Shown here one piece after another: positions 18,466-27,875 of a DNA stretch of 64,000 bases. The stretch comes from Methylophilaceae bacterium (GTDB lineage: Bacteria; Pseudomonadota; Gammaproteobacteria; Burkholderiales; Methylophilaceae). The stretch spans positions 124,001-188,000 of the forward strand of contig JAIYBT010000010.1 in NCBI GenBank assembly GCA_027488395.1, written 5' to 3'. The notes below the pieces were generated by a model. That model did not search any database and was not told where the DNA came from. It saw only the letters and a program-made list of their open reading frames with translations. Each line of letters starts with the position of its first letter. Within the stretch, counting starts at the first letter, position 1. The position numbers and the translations under genes were made by a program.

Positions 18466-19266
18466 TTATGCCGCATCAATTGCAACACGTAATTCTGTGA
18501 TTAATGCTTGTATGTTTGGAAGCAATGTATCCGCTGCGGATTGTTCAATGGTCAGTACCATGCGGCTACCGACAACCACTGCATCGGCAATGGCCGCAAC
18601 GGCTTTGGCCGTTGCCGCATCTTTCACCCCAAATCCAACGCCAACAGGCAAATCGGTGCGCGCGCGAATCTCAGCGACCCGTTTCGATACTTCAACAATA
18701 TCGAGATTGGCAGCACCCGTTACGCCTTTGAGAGACACATAATACAAAAATCCGGTGGCCTGTTGAATAATTAAATCGGTACGCGCAGGTTCAGTGGTGG
18801 GCGAGAGCAAGAAAATACTATCCATAGCTGCAGCCGTTAACTGCTGATTAAATTTCTCACATTCTTCTGGCGGGTAATCCACAGTGAGAACGCCATCGAC
18901 GCCCGCCGCTTTAGCAGCTTGCACAAACGCCGCAGTCCCCATGGCTTCAATTGGGTTTGCATAGCCCATCAAAATAATCGGTGTGGTTTGGTCAGTTTCT
19001 CTAAATTGGGTGACCATGGCTAGTACTTTACGTAACCCCATTTTATGCACTAACGCACGTTCACTAGCACGCTGAATGACAGGACCATCGGCCATCGGAT
19101 CAGAAAATGGTACGCCTAGCTCAATCATGTCTGCGCCAGCGTCCACCATGGCATGCATTAGCGGAACGGTCTGTTCTGGGTGAGGATCCCCTGCGGTAAT
19201 GTATGGAATCAGGGCTTTTTTTCCTTGACCTTTTAATTCGCCAAAAACGGTTTTAATACGTGACAT
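18466..19266 (-). CDS. trpA: tryptophan synthase alpha subunit
   Basis: Cleaves indole-3-glycerol phosphate and passes indole to TrpB. The 266-residue TIM barrel shows [21 protein letters not shown] near residue 46, with catalytic Glu and Asp in this segment. [14 protein letters not shown] and phosphate-binding [15 protein letters not shown] follow. It lies 33 bases after trpB and 26 before accD in one minus-strand unit. Confidence 0.97.
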   Translation of the reverse strand: MSRIKTVFGELKGQGKKALIPYITAGDPHPEQTVPLMHAMVDAGADMIELGVPFSDPMADGPVIQRASERALVHKMGLRKVLAMVTQFRETDQTTPIILMGYANPIEAMGTAAFVQAAKAAGVDGVLTVDYPPEECEKFNQQLTAAAMDSIFLLSPTTEPARTDLIIQQATGFLYYVSLKGVTGAANLDIVEVSKRVAEIRARTDLPVGVGFGVKDAATAKAVAAIADAVVVGSRMVLTIEQSAADTLLPNIQALITELRVAIDAA

Positions 19267-19299
19267 GTCAATGATTCTTTAGAGGGCTAATACGATGGT

Positions 19300-20502
19300 T
19301 TAAAGGGTGATGTTGGCTAACTTTGCAACCGTGTTGATATCTTTATCACCGCGACCAGATAAATTGACCAAAATGACTTGATCTGGGGACATCGATTTCG
19401 CCATCTTTTCCGCATACGCCAGTGCATGACTGGATTCCAAGGCAGGAATAATCCCTTCGGTGCGACAAAGATTATGAAACGCTTGCATGGCTTCATCATC
19501 AGTAATTGCGACGTATTCGGCGCGATGGATATCTTTCAACCAAGCGTGTTCAGGGCCAACACCAGGATAATCTAACCCAGCTGACACTGAATGCGTTTCA
19601 ATAATGTTACCGTCCTCATCTTGCATTAAATAAGTACGATTTCCATGCAATACACCAATTGGGCTATTCGCTGTTAACGGTGCTGCATGCAAGCCGGTTT
19701 CGATGCCATGGCCTGCTGCTTCTACCCCAATTAAGCGTACGTTAGGAACATCAATGTATGGGTAAAAAATACCCATCGCATTCGAGCCACCGCCCACACA
19801 CGCAATCACGGCATCTGGTTGACGGCCAAGCATTTCTTGCATTTGACGTTTGGCTTCAACACCTATCACCGCTTGAAAATCTCGCACCATCATCGGGTAT
19901 GGATGTGGGCCTGCCACGGTACCAATGATGTAAAAAGTATCAGAAATGTTGGTGACCCAATCACGCATGGCTTCGTTTAAGGCGTCTTTCAGTGTTTTGG
20001 AGCCACTTTCAACGGGTACCACCGTTGCACCAAGTAATTTCATACGGAACACGTTGGGTGCTTGACGCTTTACATCTTCAGCGCCCATATACACGACACA
20101 CTCAAGGCCTAAACGCGCGGCAATCGTTGCTGTAGCAACGCCATGTTGGCCAGCGCCTGTTTCAGCAATCACGCGGGGCTTACCCATGCGCTTTGCCAGC
20201 AGTGCTTGCCCGATGGTGTTGTTGACTTTGTGCGCGCCAGTATGGTTAAGGTCTTCGCGCTTGAGGTATATCTGTGCGCCACCAATCTTGTCTGATAGAC
20301 GTTTGGCGTGATAAATAGGACTTGGACGGCCAACAAAATGTTTTAAATCGTAGGCAAACTCAGCCAGAAAATCAGGATCATGCCGATATTTTTCGTACAT
20401 GAGGCGTAGTTCTTCTAGCGCTTCTACCAAGGTTTCCGCGACAAAAATGCCGCCGAAAGGACCAAAGTGTCCACGTTGATCTGGCATGTCATACAGTTGC
20501 AT
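19300..20502 (-). CDS. trpB: tryptophan synthase beta subunit
   Basis: PLP enzyme that condenses indole with serine to give tryptophan. The 400-residue protein has [15 protein letters not shown] at its start, the cofactor lysine in [17 protein letters not shown], and the phosphate-binding VGGGSNAMG near residue 236. The start is a good ATG with GGAGC seven bases before it. It lies between trpF and trpA. Confidence 0.97.
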   Translation of the reverse strand: MQLYDMPDQRGHFGPFGGIFVAETLVEALEELRLMYEKYRHDPDFLAEFAYDLKHFVGRPSPIYHAKRLSDKIGGAQIYLKREDLNHTGAHKVNNTIGQALLAKRMGKPRVIAETGAGQHGVATATIAARLGLECVVYMGAEDVKRQAPNVFRMKLLGATVVPVESGSKTLKDALNEAMRDWVTNISDTFYIIGTVAGPHPYPMMVRDFQAVIGVEAKRQMQEMLGRQPDAVIACVGGGSNAMGIFYPYIDVPNVRLIGVEAAGHGIETGLHAAPLTANSPIGVLHGNRTYLMQDEDGNIIETHSVSAGLDYPGVGPEHAWLKDIHRAEYVAITDDEAMQAFHNLCRTEGIIPALESSHALAYAEKMAKSMSPDQVILVNLSGRGDKDINTVAKLANITL

Positions 20503-20541
20503 ATGTGCTCCGTTTAAGCGTTATGTCTTAGCCACCCCTAA

Positions 20542-21171
20542 CTAAGCGCGATGGCTTAGCTGGACTTGTCGCATAAATGCGATCATTTTATCTTTTGATT
20601 TAATGCCTTTTTGTAATTCCACGCCGCCGCTGATATCTACTGCATATGGATGCACACGTTCGATTGCATGCGCGACGTTTTCACTATCCAGTCCGCCAGC
20701 AAGCACGACGGGTTTAGTCAGATTGGATGGAATTAATTGCCAATCAAAGGTGAGACCCGTACCGCCCACCGCTTGTTCAGAATACGTATCCAACAATAAG
20801 GCGGTTGCTGATGCGTAATCGACTTCGTATTGTAACAAATTTGACTCTGGTTTAACGCGGATTGCTTTGTAAAAAGGCAGATTAAATTGGGTACAAAAAT
20901 CAGGCAACTCATCGCCATGAAATTGAATGCAATCTAATCCAGCCGTGCTGATTGTTTCTGACACCGTTTTGGCATCGGCATTCACAAATAACCCGACTTT
21001 ACTAACAAAAGGCGGCAAATGTTGAATGATGGCTTGCGCTTGCGTCGCAGTCACCGCTCTTGGACTGGGCGCATAAAATACAAAGCCAAGCGCATCCGCG
21101 CCAGCATGGATCGCATCCAACGCATCGCTTAATCGTGTAATGCCACAAATTTTGACTCTTGTTCTGCTCAT
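20542..21171 (-). CDS. trpF: phosphoribosylanthranilate isomerase TrpF
   Basis: Amadori rearrangement step of tryptophan synthesis. The 209-residue TIM barrel has VKICGITRLSDA at the start, with the catalytic cysteine. GLFVNADAKTV, QFHGDE and the C-terminal VVLAGGLDSENVAHAI then AVDISGGVE with the catalytic aspartate follow. It is standalone TrpF, not fused to TrpC. It precedes trpB by 39 bases and follows truA, a common betaproteobacterial order. Confidence 0.96.
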   Translation of the reverse strand: MSRTRVKICGITRLSDALDAIHAGADALGFVFYAPSPRAVTATQAQAIIQHLPPFVSKVGLFVNADAKTVSETISTAGLDCIQFHGDELPDFCTQFNLPFYKAIRVKPESNLLQYEVDYASATALLLDTYSEQAVGGTGLTFDWQLIPSNLTKPVVLAGGLDSENVAHAIERVHPYAVDISGGVELQKGIKSKDKMIAFMRQVQLSHRA

Positions 21172-21218
21172 GATTGCTTATTATCTAAAGGAAACGACTT
21201 ATTTAAATTGGAAAAGCT

Positions 21219-22004
21219 TTACTCAAAAAGGTTTTTTATCTGCATGATGGTTGTTGGTAATTGCCAATGCGCTGCGTAGCGAACGCCGCAAAAATACAAG
21301 CCATCTGGCATAAACGTTGGAGGTGCCAATGTGCGGTCACGCATTGTAAGCAACTGTTGAAATTGACGCACTGTGAGTTTGCCCTGCCCAACATACACGA
21401 GCGCACCCACCATGTTGCGAATTTGATGTTGTAAAAACGCATGCGCTTCAAAATCGAACACAAAATAGTGACCCGCTTGCCTCACTTGTGCCACTTTCAT
21501 GGTGCGCACTGGGCTGTTGGCTTGACACTCGCTGGCTCTAAATGCGCTAAAGTCATGCTCACCAATCAGTGCTTGAATTGCAGCTTGCATGGCAACTAAA
21601 TCCAGTGGACGATGATACCAACCAACGCGGCCATGATCGATTGCGGGTGCAACGGCATGGTTATACAGCACATATTGGTACAGGCGTGATTCCGCCACAA
21701 ACCGCGCATGAAAATCATCAGAGACAAGTTGCGCCCATTGTATGCGCACCCAACTGGGTAAATAGGCATTACATCCGCGCACCCATGCCTGCATTGGACG
21801 TGACACATCGGTTTCAAAATGCGCGACTTGCATCAAAGCATGCACACCAGTATCGGTGCGCCCAGCGCAATGCAGTCTAATCGCCTCACCGCCGATGTTT
21901 TTTAAAGCGCATTCAATGGCATCTTGCACCCCTTGGCCATTCGGCTGGCTTTGCCAACCCTGAAAGTAGCCCCCATGATATTCAATACCCAGCACAACCT
22001 TCAT
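21219..22004 (-). CDS. truA: tRNA pseudouridine(38-40) synthase TruA
   Basis: Isomerises uridines 38-40 of the tRNA anticodon arm. The 261-residue product starts at the ATG at 22004 (MKVVLGIEYHGGYFQGWQSQ); the longer frame runs back into the upstream gene and is rejected. The catalytic aspartate lies in LHCAGRTDTGVHAL. FLQHQIRNMVGALVYVGQGK marks the C-terminal domain. The stop of the upstream membrane-protein gene lies one base before the ATG. Confidence 0.95.
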   Translation of the reverse strand: MKVVLGIEYHGGYFQGWQSQPNGQGVQDAIECALKNIGGEAIRLHCAGRTDTGVHALMQVAHFETDVSRPMQAWVRGCNAYLPSWVRIQWAQLVSDDFHARFVAESRLYQYVLYNHAVAPAIDHGRVGWYHRPLDLVAMQAAIQALIGEHDFSAFRASECQANSPVRTMKVAQVRQAGHYFVFDFEAHAFLQHQIRNMVGALVYVGQGKLTVRQFQQLLTMRDRTLAPPTFMPDGLYFCGVRYAAHWQLPTTIMQIKNLFE

Positions 22005-22005
22005 G

Positions 22006-22620
22006 CTAAACGCTTCCAACCAAATAGATAGACGCCAACAACATGAGCATAAGTGCGCATTGATCATGCCAGGTTAACGGCTGTAATTGCATGGTAAAAT
22101 GATCTTCAGCGTGTGAAATTAACTGTTCGGGTGTATGCATATAAGACGACCAACGGCGTTGATTCACTTCGGTTTGCAACAAAGGTTGTTGCAAAATCAA
22201 ATACAAGCGGACCACCATGTTTTGTAGCCATGCGGCCTGAATACCCAGCAACAGCAAACACTGATAAATCCCGCTCACGATGGTCATTGCTCGATAATGG
22301 CTCAACACATAACTCACACTAGCTAACATGGCAAACAATCTCAGGATTTGAAGCGCAGCGCCGAACAATCCTTCATAAGTGAGCGGGCACCATCCCCAGT
22401 TTGGAAACATATACTCACCCGGGGTAAAACATATGTAAATACTGAGTAATGATAACCAAATCCAACGTAACCGATGACTTAAACGGGTGAACATGTCGGC
22501 TGCCAAAACACCGAACACAATGATCACCAAACAGGCAAGCAAGGATGCAAAAAAGGGTGTAGCCGTTGACAATGCTAACGCCAACAAAGGAACCCCTGCA
22601 ATCGGAACAAGAACATGCAT
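22006..22620 (-). CDS. EcfT/CbiQ-like integral membrane protein
   Basis: I recognise this only distantly. The 204 residues contain about five hydrophobic segments: 3-40, 52-66, 85-115 and 118-140, and a C-terminal helix near 185-202. The text FTPGEYMFP, then LTYEGLFGAALQILRLFAML, resembles the T-component (CbiQ/EcfT) of energy-coupling-factor transporters, but no ATPase or substrate-binding gene is next to it. I use the ATG at 22620; the frame could extend to a TTG at 22638. It lies between fimV and truA and ends one base before truA. A strong terminator lies only 20 bases upstream of the start. Confidence 0.55.
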   Translation of the reverse strand: MHVLVPIAGVPLLALALSTATPFFASLLACLVIIVFGVLAADMFTRLSHRLRWIWLSLLSIYICFTPGEYMFPNWGWCPLTYEGLFGAALQILRLFAMLASVSYVLSHYRAMTIVSGIYQCLLLLGIQAAWLQNMVVRLYLILQQPLLQTEVNQRRWSSYMHTPEQLISHAEDHFTMQLQPLTWHDQCALMLMLLASIYLVGSV

Positions 22621-22639
22621 AAGGACTGCATCATACAAG

Positions 22640-22664
22640 AAAAAAGGCCGGATATTCCGACCTT
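22640..22664 (-). terminator. rho-independent terminator after fimV
   Basis: Eight-pair stem AAGGCCGG/CCGACCTT with one G-T pair and a five-base loop. On the minus strand it runs into six T. It ends the fimV transcript 24 bases after its stop and 20 bases before the next start codon. Confidence 0.82.
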
Positions 22665-22687
22665 GATTGCTGCAAGTTTGTAATTAA

Positions 22688-25393
22688 TTAAGCTATTTTT
22701 TTGAGTAAAGCTTGTGCCAGTTGTTTTTGTTCAGCGCTGCCCTCTGCCATGACTTCTTCAATCAGCTCTTTGGCACCAATGACATCTTCCATATCAATAT
22801 AGGCTTTAATCAAATCCAACTTGGTATCCACTTCTTCAGCGCCAATATCGCCAATACTCAGCGTAATATCTTCAACATTCACTGGTGTGTCGGTATCGGT
22901 GTCGATTGGTTGATTGATCGTCAGCGCATCTGAGGCAGCATTACCCTCATCTTCAAGTGTACCGCCTGACTTAGGCGTCACAATTTCACTATCCGCAGTT
23001 TCAAGTGCAGGTAAACGATCAGATACCCCATCATCAGACGACGTAGCATCAGGCGCCAAACTCTCATTAGTATCAGGCGCTGCGTGATCTAGTTCAAAAG
23101 AAAGCTCAGGTAATCGTTCAAAGACAGTGTCTGTGTCGGCAAGATTTAACTCGCCAGAGGTTGTCAATGAAGGCGCCGTTACAGCAGGGTCGGATAAGTC
23201 TATATTTTCAAAATCTAATGCAGGCAGATCAATCGGTTTAGGTTGTAAGCCATTGCCAAACACTGGTAACGCTTGTGTCTCGTCATAGTGTTCACTGATA
23301 TCTTGTTTACCGGCATCGCCAGCGATAGAGAGCTCTTGGCTTAGGCTATGATCAGCCGCCTGATCGAGATTGTCTGCTAAAACATCCGCAGGTTCGGCTG
23401 ATGCCAATGTCTCGTCAGCAGCGCGATACAAGGGATTGTTTGCATCCATTTGACGTCCGAGCGCAGCAACTTGCGGCCACAACTCGCCACCTGCCCCCAT
23501 TTGTGAATATACGGTATTCGCCAGTGTTTCAAATGCAGTGGCATTACCAGTGGCTTGATAGATTTCGAGTAACTTGACCTTGAGCTCTTGGCGACGAGGA
23601 TCTTTTTGAATCGCATCTTTTAGAATTTCCTCAGCTTGGGCATCGCGTCCATAGGCCATGTACACTTCTGCTTCAGCAATCGGATCCACCTCGTGTGCAT
23701 CAATCATACCACCCACCGCACTTTGTGAAAAATCCGTTAAAAATGAGGTGTCGCCCGAGGTGGCTTGGGTATGTCCAAACACAGTATTACTTTGCATTTC
23801 AGTTGCAGGCGATGTCATGATCGCCTCTTCAAACGTATGAATTTGTTTTTTACGTCGCACGCGAGTCCACAACCATAAACAACCAAGCAACGGCAACACA
23901 ATTAAGCCTATGAGTAAACTTGGATGCGTTTGTTTAAGCCGTTGCGATAAAAAGCTACCAAAGCTGTTAGTTGCTGGCGCCACCGCCTCCGTTACCGCAA
24001 TGTCTGGTGCGGGTTTTGGGGCGGGTGCTTGCACTGGAGGCGTTGGCGTTACTGGCGTTACTGGCGCTACTGGCGCTACTGGCGCTACTGCTTCAGCAAC
24101 AGGTGCGTTTGCCGGTGATGCTGGTGGTGCTGGCGTTTCTTCGGTGGTTGCGTTGGCTGTCGCTGCTTGTGCTTCACTGGTTTGAGGCTGGGGTTCGGCT
24201 GCAGGCGTCGCCTGTGCTTGCAACTTAGCCATTGCGTCATTTTTTAACGCTAACAGCTTTTTCATGTCCTCAATTTGTTTTTCTAACTCTTGTGTGCGTG
24301 ATTTTTCTTCTTTAATTGCATTTTCTTTAGCAATCAAATCCTCTTGTAAGCTGCTGACCTTGTCTTGTAATGCTTTTGCCGCGGTTTTATCAGCAACACT
24401 TGATTTCTCATCCCCTGCTGAAAGTTTTAATACATCTTTAGAGGGTGTGGTTGCAGCGGGCGCTGGTTTGTTTGCAGCTTCTATTTTGCCAGCAGTTGTT
24501 TGTGTACTGCCCGAAGGTTGTGCATTTGCGGGTGTGTCTTTTACTGCTTGCGCTAACCCATTTTTATACGCATGCCAGTCGGCCAAATGCGCATTGACGA
24601 TCCGTTGAGCTTGCGCTTGATCTAGCGCAGAAAGGGTTGCACTGGCGGGCACACGAAGTACCTTGCCCACTTTTAACCGGTTCATATTTTGTGCTTCAAA
24701 TGCATCCGGGTTTGCTTGAAACAACGCCGCTAACATTTGCACTTTGGTCACCGTATCCGGACGAAGCTGCTCCGCCAATTGATGCAAACTATCGCCTTTT
24801 TTAACGGTAATTGTGGTCGCAGCGGTCGCCTCTGTGTCACTGGCTGCAGCGATTTTATTCATCGTAGATTGCGAAGATTTCGCAGGGACAGCATCCGCTT
24901 TATTCGGCTTAGCAGTGGGTGGCGTGCTGGATGTCTTTGCCGCTGGCTTTTCACTGATGGGTAAATTCACAGGCTCAGTGACTTCAGTAGAGTCAAAGCC
25001 TGGTGGATCGAGTAACAGCGTATATTCTTTCACTAGACGACCCGTAGGCCAATCGACTTGAATCAACATATCCAGAAAAGCTTCGGTAATAGGCTGACTG
25101 CTGGATAATTTTAGAATCGGTTGACCCTGCTGATTATTGGCCACTTCAATTTTAATAAACGGGTATGAGTTTGGTTTTTCAAGCAGCTGATCTTGATAAA
25201 ATTGTTCACTGGCCAGGGCCGCTTGAATGCTATTCAGCTCGTTTGGCGCAACAGAAAGCAGCTCAATTTCAGCACTGAGTGGCTCTCCAAGTTTTGAACT
25301 TGAGGTCATGTTGCCAAGACCTGCGGCATGCACGGACAACGCCGCACTTAAACTGAGAGTGAAAGCGATTTTTTTTAATTGAAAGGCGTTCAA
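22688..25393 (-). CDS. fimV: FimV/HubP family polar landmark protein
   Basis: Large single-pass inner-membrane protein of the FimV/HubP family, known for polar organisation and type IV pilus or twitching function. The 901 residues show a signal-like N-terminus (LKKIAFTLSLSAALSVHA) and a FimV N-terminal domain to about 150. A LysM peptidoglycan-binding motif lies near 195-250 (VKKGDSLHQLAEQLR), a coiled coil near 345-395, and a Pro/Ala/Val repeat near 435-455. A transmembrane helix follows near 495-515, then a long acidic cytoplasmic part with TPR-like repeats, ending in the FimV C-terminal motif (DLIKAYIDMEDVIGAKELIE). It sits downstream of asd, its usual place. Confidence 0.9.
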   Translation of the reverse strand: MNAFQLKKIAFTLSLSAALSVHAAGLGNMTSSSKLGEPLSAEIELLSVAPNELNSIQAALASEQFYQDQLLEKPNSYPFIKIEVANNQQGQPILKLSSSQPITEAFLDMLIQVDWPTGRLVKEYTLLLDPPGFDSTEVTEPVNLPISEKPAAKTSSTPPTAKPNKADAVPAKSSQSTMNKIAAASDTEATAATTITVKKGDSLHQLAEQLRPDTVTKVQMLAALFQANPDAFEAQNMNRLKVGKVLRVPASATLSALDQAQAQRIVNAHLADWHAYKNGLAQAVKDTPANAQPSGSTQTTAGKIEAANKPAPAATTPSKDVLKLSAGDEKSSVADKTAAKALQDKVSSLQEDLIAKENAIKEEKSRTQELEKQIEDMKKLLALKNDAMAKLQAQATPAAEPQPQTSEAQAATANATTEETPAPPASPANAPVAEAVAPVAPVAPVTPVTPTPPVQAPAPKPAPDIAVTEAVAPATNSFGSFLSQRLKQTHPSLLIGLIVLPLLGCLWLWTRVRRKKQIHTFEEAIMTSPATEMQSNTVFGHTQATSGDTSFLTDFSQSAVGGMIDAHEVDPIAEAEVYMAYGRDAQAEEILKDAIQKDPRRQELKVKLLEIYQATGNATAFETLANTVYSQMGAGGELWPQVAALGRQMDANNPLYRAADETLASAEPADVLADNLDQAADHSLSQELSIAGDAGKQDISEHYDETQALPVFGNGLQPKPIDLPALDFENIDLSDPAVTAPSLTTSGELNLADTDTVFERLPELSFELDHAAPDTNESLAPDATSSDDGVSDRLPALETADSEIVTPKSGGTLEDEGNAASDALTINQPIDTDTDTPVNVEDITLSIGDIGAEEVDTKLDLIKAYIDMEDVIGAKELIEEVMAEGSAEQKQLAQALLKKIA
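24045..24089. repeat. five copies of a 9-base repeat in fimV
   Basis: Five tandem units of GGCG(T/C)TACT encode a Pro-Val-(Ala/Thr) ladder just before the membrane helix. The unit length keeps the frame, so slippage would change only linker length. Confidence 0.85.
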
Positions 25394-25534
25394 GGTTTAA
25401 CCCTTATAATTTCATGGCGATTATCAACATAGCATCAAAGCCCACCCCGTGCAAGTCAGTCCCATGCGGCTTGCGAGCGACCCCAACATGACCTTTGAGC
25501 GACATAGCTTATTAAACCGTAGTCTCACAATAAT

Positions 25535-25589
25535 AAAAGCCCGAAAAAACACTGATTTATTCGACAAATCAGCGCTTTACGGGCTTTTT
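25535..25589 (-). terminator. rho-independent terminator after asd
   Basis: Two-part hairpin: outer stem AAAAGCCCG/CGGGCTTTT and inner stem CTGATTT/AAATCAG. It lies about 40 bases beyond the asd stop codon, with T runs on both strands. The remaining 140 bases before fimV would hold the fimV promoter; I see no clear hexamers. Confidence 0.82.
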
Positions 25590-25630
25590 ACAATCAATGG
25601 GTTTAAAAATAAATGGCGTAAGCGCTGGTT

Positions 25631-26743
25631 CTAAGCTTCTACCAAAATCCGTAACATACGACGCAATGGCTCTGCAGCCCCCCATAACAACTGGTCACCC
25701 ACTGTAAATGCGGATAAATATTCGCCACCCATGGCTAATTTTCGCAAGCGGCCTACAGGTGTGTGCAAAGTACCTGTGACTGCCGCCGGTGTTAAGCCAT
25801 GCATGCTAGCTTCACGCTGATTGGGAATGACTTTCGCCCAAGGATTGGCTTGGGCTAAACGTTGTTCAATCTCATCCAAAGGGACGTCTTGACGTAACTT
25901 AATGGTCAACGCTTGAGAGTGACAGCGCATGGCGCCAATCCGCACGCACAAACCGTCAATCACAATCGGCGCTTCTGAGCGGCCCAAAATTTTATTGGTT
26001 TCAACCCCGCCCTTCCATTCTTCCTTGCTTTGGCCATTGCCCAGATCTTTGTCAATCCAAGGAATCAAGCTACCCGCCAGTGGCACACCAAATTGGCTGG
26101 TTGGAAAATCTTCAGCCCTCAGCGTATCCGCCACGGTTTGATCGATGGTAAGAATAGCCGACGCAGGATCCGCCAATAATGCGGCTGCCGACGCATGCAC
26201 AGCCCCCATTTGCGCAATCAATTCGCGCATATTTTGCGCACCCGCACCAGAGGCCGCCTGATAGGTCATGGATGTCACCCATTCAACCAAATCCGCTTTA
26301 AAAAGGCCATTAAGCGCCATCAACATCAACGAGACGGTGCAATTACCCCCTATCCATTGCCGTTTGCCATTGGCATACGCATGTGTAATCACATCAAGAT
26401 TCACAGGATCGAGCACAATCACTGCATCATCTGCCATCCGTAATGTGGAAGCAGCATCAATCCAATGCCCTTGCCAGCCTGCTTTTTGCAAAGCTGGAAA
26501 CACGGCAGACGTGTAATCACCTCCTTGGCAAGTGACTATCACATCCATCAATTTCAAATCATCAATCTGATGTGCATCCTTGAGTGCAGGTGACGTTTTA
26601 CCAAATTCCGGGGCTGGCGCCCCAACTTGTGAGGTGGTAAAAAACTGGGGTTCGATATCGTCAAAATCGTGTTCTTCCAGCATGCGTTGCATCAGCACAG
26701 ATCCCACCATGCCGCGCCAACCGACAAATCCTACTTTTAACAT
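25631..26743 (-). CDS. asd: aspartate-semialdehyde dehydrogenase
   Basis: Reduces aspartyl phosphate to the semialdehyde, the branch point to lysine/diaminopimelate, threonine and methionine. The 370-residue product has [19 protein letters not shown] at the NADP-binding start. The catalytic cysteine lies in [15 protein letters not shown], followed by [15 protein letters not shown], and the active His is in [12 protein letters not shown]. This is the longer gammaproteobacterial-type Asd. It lies in the conserved leu-asd-fimV neighbourhood. Confidence 0.96.
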   Translation of the reverse strand: MLKVGFVGWRGMVGSVLMQRMLEEHDFDDIEPQFFTTSQVGAPAPEFGKTSPALKDAHQIDDLKLMDVIVTCQGGDYTSAVFPALQKAGWQGHWIDAASTLRMADDAVIVLDPVNLDVITHAYANGKRQWIGGNCTVSLMLMALNGLFKADLVEWVTSMTYQAASGAGAQNMRELIAQMGAVHASAAALLADPASAILTIDQTVADTLRAEDFPTSQFGVPLAGSLIPWIDKDLGNGQSKEEWKGGVETNKILGRSEAPIVIDGLCVRIGAMRCHSQALTIKLRQDVPLDEIEQRLAQANPWAKVIPNQREASMHGLTPAAVTGTLHTPVGRLRKLAMGGEYLSAFTVGDQLLWGAAEPLRRMLRILVEA

Positions 26744-26781
26744 GTGCGCTCGTTGTTCTAGCCATCAATGATGGCTGAAGA

Positions 26782-26901
26782 TTATTTAGTTGATTTTTGT
26801 ACTGCTTCGCCGGCTTTTTCTAAATCTCGACCCATGCCATCGATGGTATTACAGCCAGCTAACAACACCAAAACCAAGCCCATGACCCATTTTGTCATCA
26901 T
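26782..26901 (-). CDS. entericidin-like small lipoprotein
   Basis: A 39-residue lipoprotein precursor starting MMTKWVMGLVLVLLAGCNT. The lipobox LAGC places the lipid-bearing cysteine at residue 17. The mature part (CNTIDGMGRDLEKAGEAVQK) matches the entericidin A/B pattern, cysteine-N-T followed by a short amphipathic helix. AAGGA lies five to six bases before the first ATG; the second ATG is equally possible. Entericidins are small envelope lipoproteins once described as a bacteriolytic toxin/antidote pair, but only one copy is present. Single copies are common in this leu/asd region of betaproteobacteria and have unclear roles. Confidence 0.8.
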   Translation of the reverse strand: MMTKWVMGLVLVLLAGCNTIDGMGRDLEKAGEAVQKSTK

Positions 26902-26932
26902 TATTTCCTTAAATATTGAATGCCTAAAGTAC

Positions 26933-27427
26933 TTAATCTCTAAAGTTGCCAAAGGTTAACGGAAAATCGCTAACCGATTTCTTAACCAACGCAATCGCCT
27001 CTTGTAATAAATCGCGTTTCGCGCCATTGACACGTACCGTATCCCCTTGAATGCTGGCTTGTACTTTCAAGCCAGAATCTTTAATGAGCTTGGTGATACG
27101 TTTGGCTAAATCACTATCGATGCCCTCTTTGACTTTTAACTCTTGTTTGACTTTATTACCAGAGACTTTTTGTACATCTTTAAACTCCAACCGTTTTGAA
27201 GACTCAGGTTCTTTTTTCTCCATGGCTGGCAGTAAAATATCTTTAACCTGATCCAGTTGAAAGTCATTGTCCCCTAGCAAGGTCATCGTTTTGTCTTTTT
27301 CGTTAAAATCAATGTTGGCTGAGGTGCCTTTAAAGTCATAACGATTGGTAATTTGCTTAGAAGCCGCATCAATCGCGTGCTTTAAATTGACCATGTCAAT
27401 TTCGGAGCTAATATCAAAGCTTGGCAT
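26933..27427 (-). CDS. yajQ: YajQ family nucleotide-binding protein
   Basis: Small cytoplasmic protein of the YajQ family. Members bind nucleic acid or nucleotides, and some act as cyclic di-GMP effectors. The 164 residues start MPSFDISSEIDMVNLKHAID and contain NRYDFKGTSANIDFNEKDKT, then GIDSDLAKRITKLIKDSGLK and QVRV-type NGAKRDLLQEAI text, all family hallmarks. It lies next to the entericidin-like gene and 43 bases after ppnP. A transport or signalling role here is not shown by the context. Confidence 0.93.
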   Translation of the reverse strand: MPSFDISSEIDMVNLKHAIDAASKQITNRYDFKGTSANIDFNEKDKTMTLLGDNDFQLDQVKDILLPAMEKKEPESSKRLEFKDVQKVSGNKVKQELKVKEGIDSDLAKRITKLIKDSGLKVQASIQGDTVRVNGAKRDLLQEAIALVKKSVSDFPLTFGNFRD

Positions 27428-27470
27428 CGTGTTCCTTTATTTAGTTACCACACATTTAAGGGTTAACGAG

Positions 27471-27782
27471 TTATTCAAAGTGACACACGTAATCTACGGT
27501 TTCGGTCACTTCAATCTCAAACGATGAGTTGCCCGCAACCGTAAACTTTTCACCTGCTTGGTAGGGGGTCCACTGCTCTTCACCCTTGAGCCTGACTTTA
27601 CAAACACCCGCATTGATTTCCATTAACTCAGGCGATGCAGTATTAAAAGTAAGCGTGCTTGGAAAAATCACCCCTACCGTACAGCGGGTGCCGTTTGGAA
27701 ACAGCACGGTGTGGCTCACACATTTGCCATCAAAATACACGTTGGCTTTTTTCTTGACGCTGACGTTATCAAATTGTGCCAT
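27471..27782 (-). CDS. ppnP: pyrimidine/purine nucleoside phosphorylase PpnP
   Basis: Cupin-fold nucleoside phosphorylase (formerly DUF1255/YaiE) that splits nucleosides to base and ribose 1-phosphate. The 103 residues match the family length. It begins [23 protein letters not shown]-like text and has [14 protein letters not shown] and the conserved closing [15 protein letters not shown]. It sits between leuB and yajQ, an interruption of the usual leuB-asd spacing. The ORF starts from an ATG with AAGGAT nearby. Confidence 0.92.
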   Translation of the reverse strand: MAQFDNVSVKKKANVYFDGKCVSHTVLFPNGTRCTVGVIFPSTLTFNTASPELMEINAGVCKVRLKGEEQWTPYQAGEKFTVAGNSSFEIEVTETVDYVCHFE

Positions 27783-27875
27783 TTTATTATCCTTTTAAAG
27801 TAGTTTAAGCGACCAAGGCAATGGGCAAAGGAGGCAAGCCTTTAGGCGCCCCCTCACCTGCCCGCAACCCAGGGA

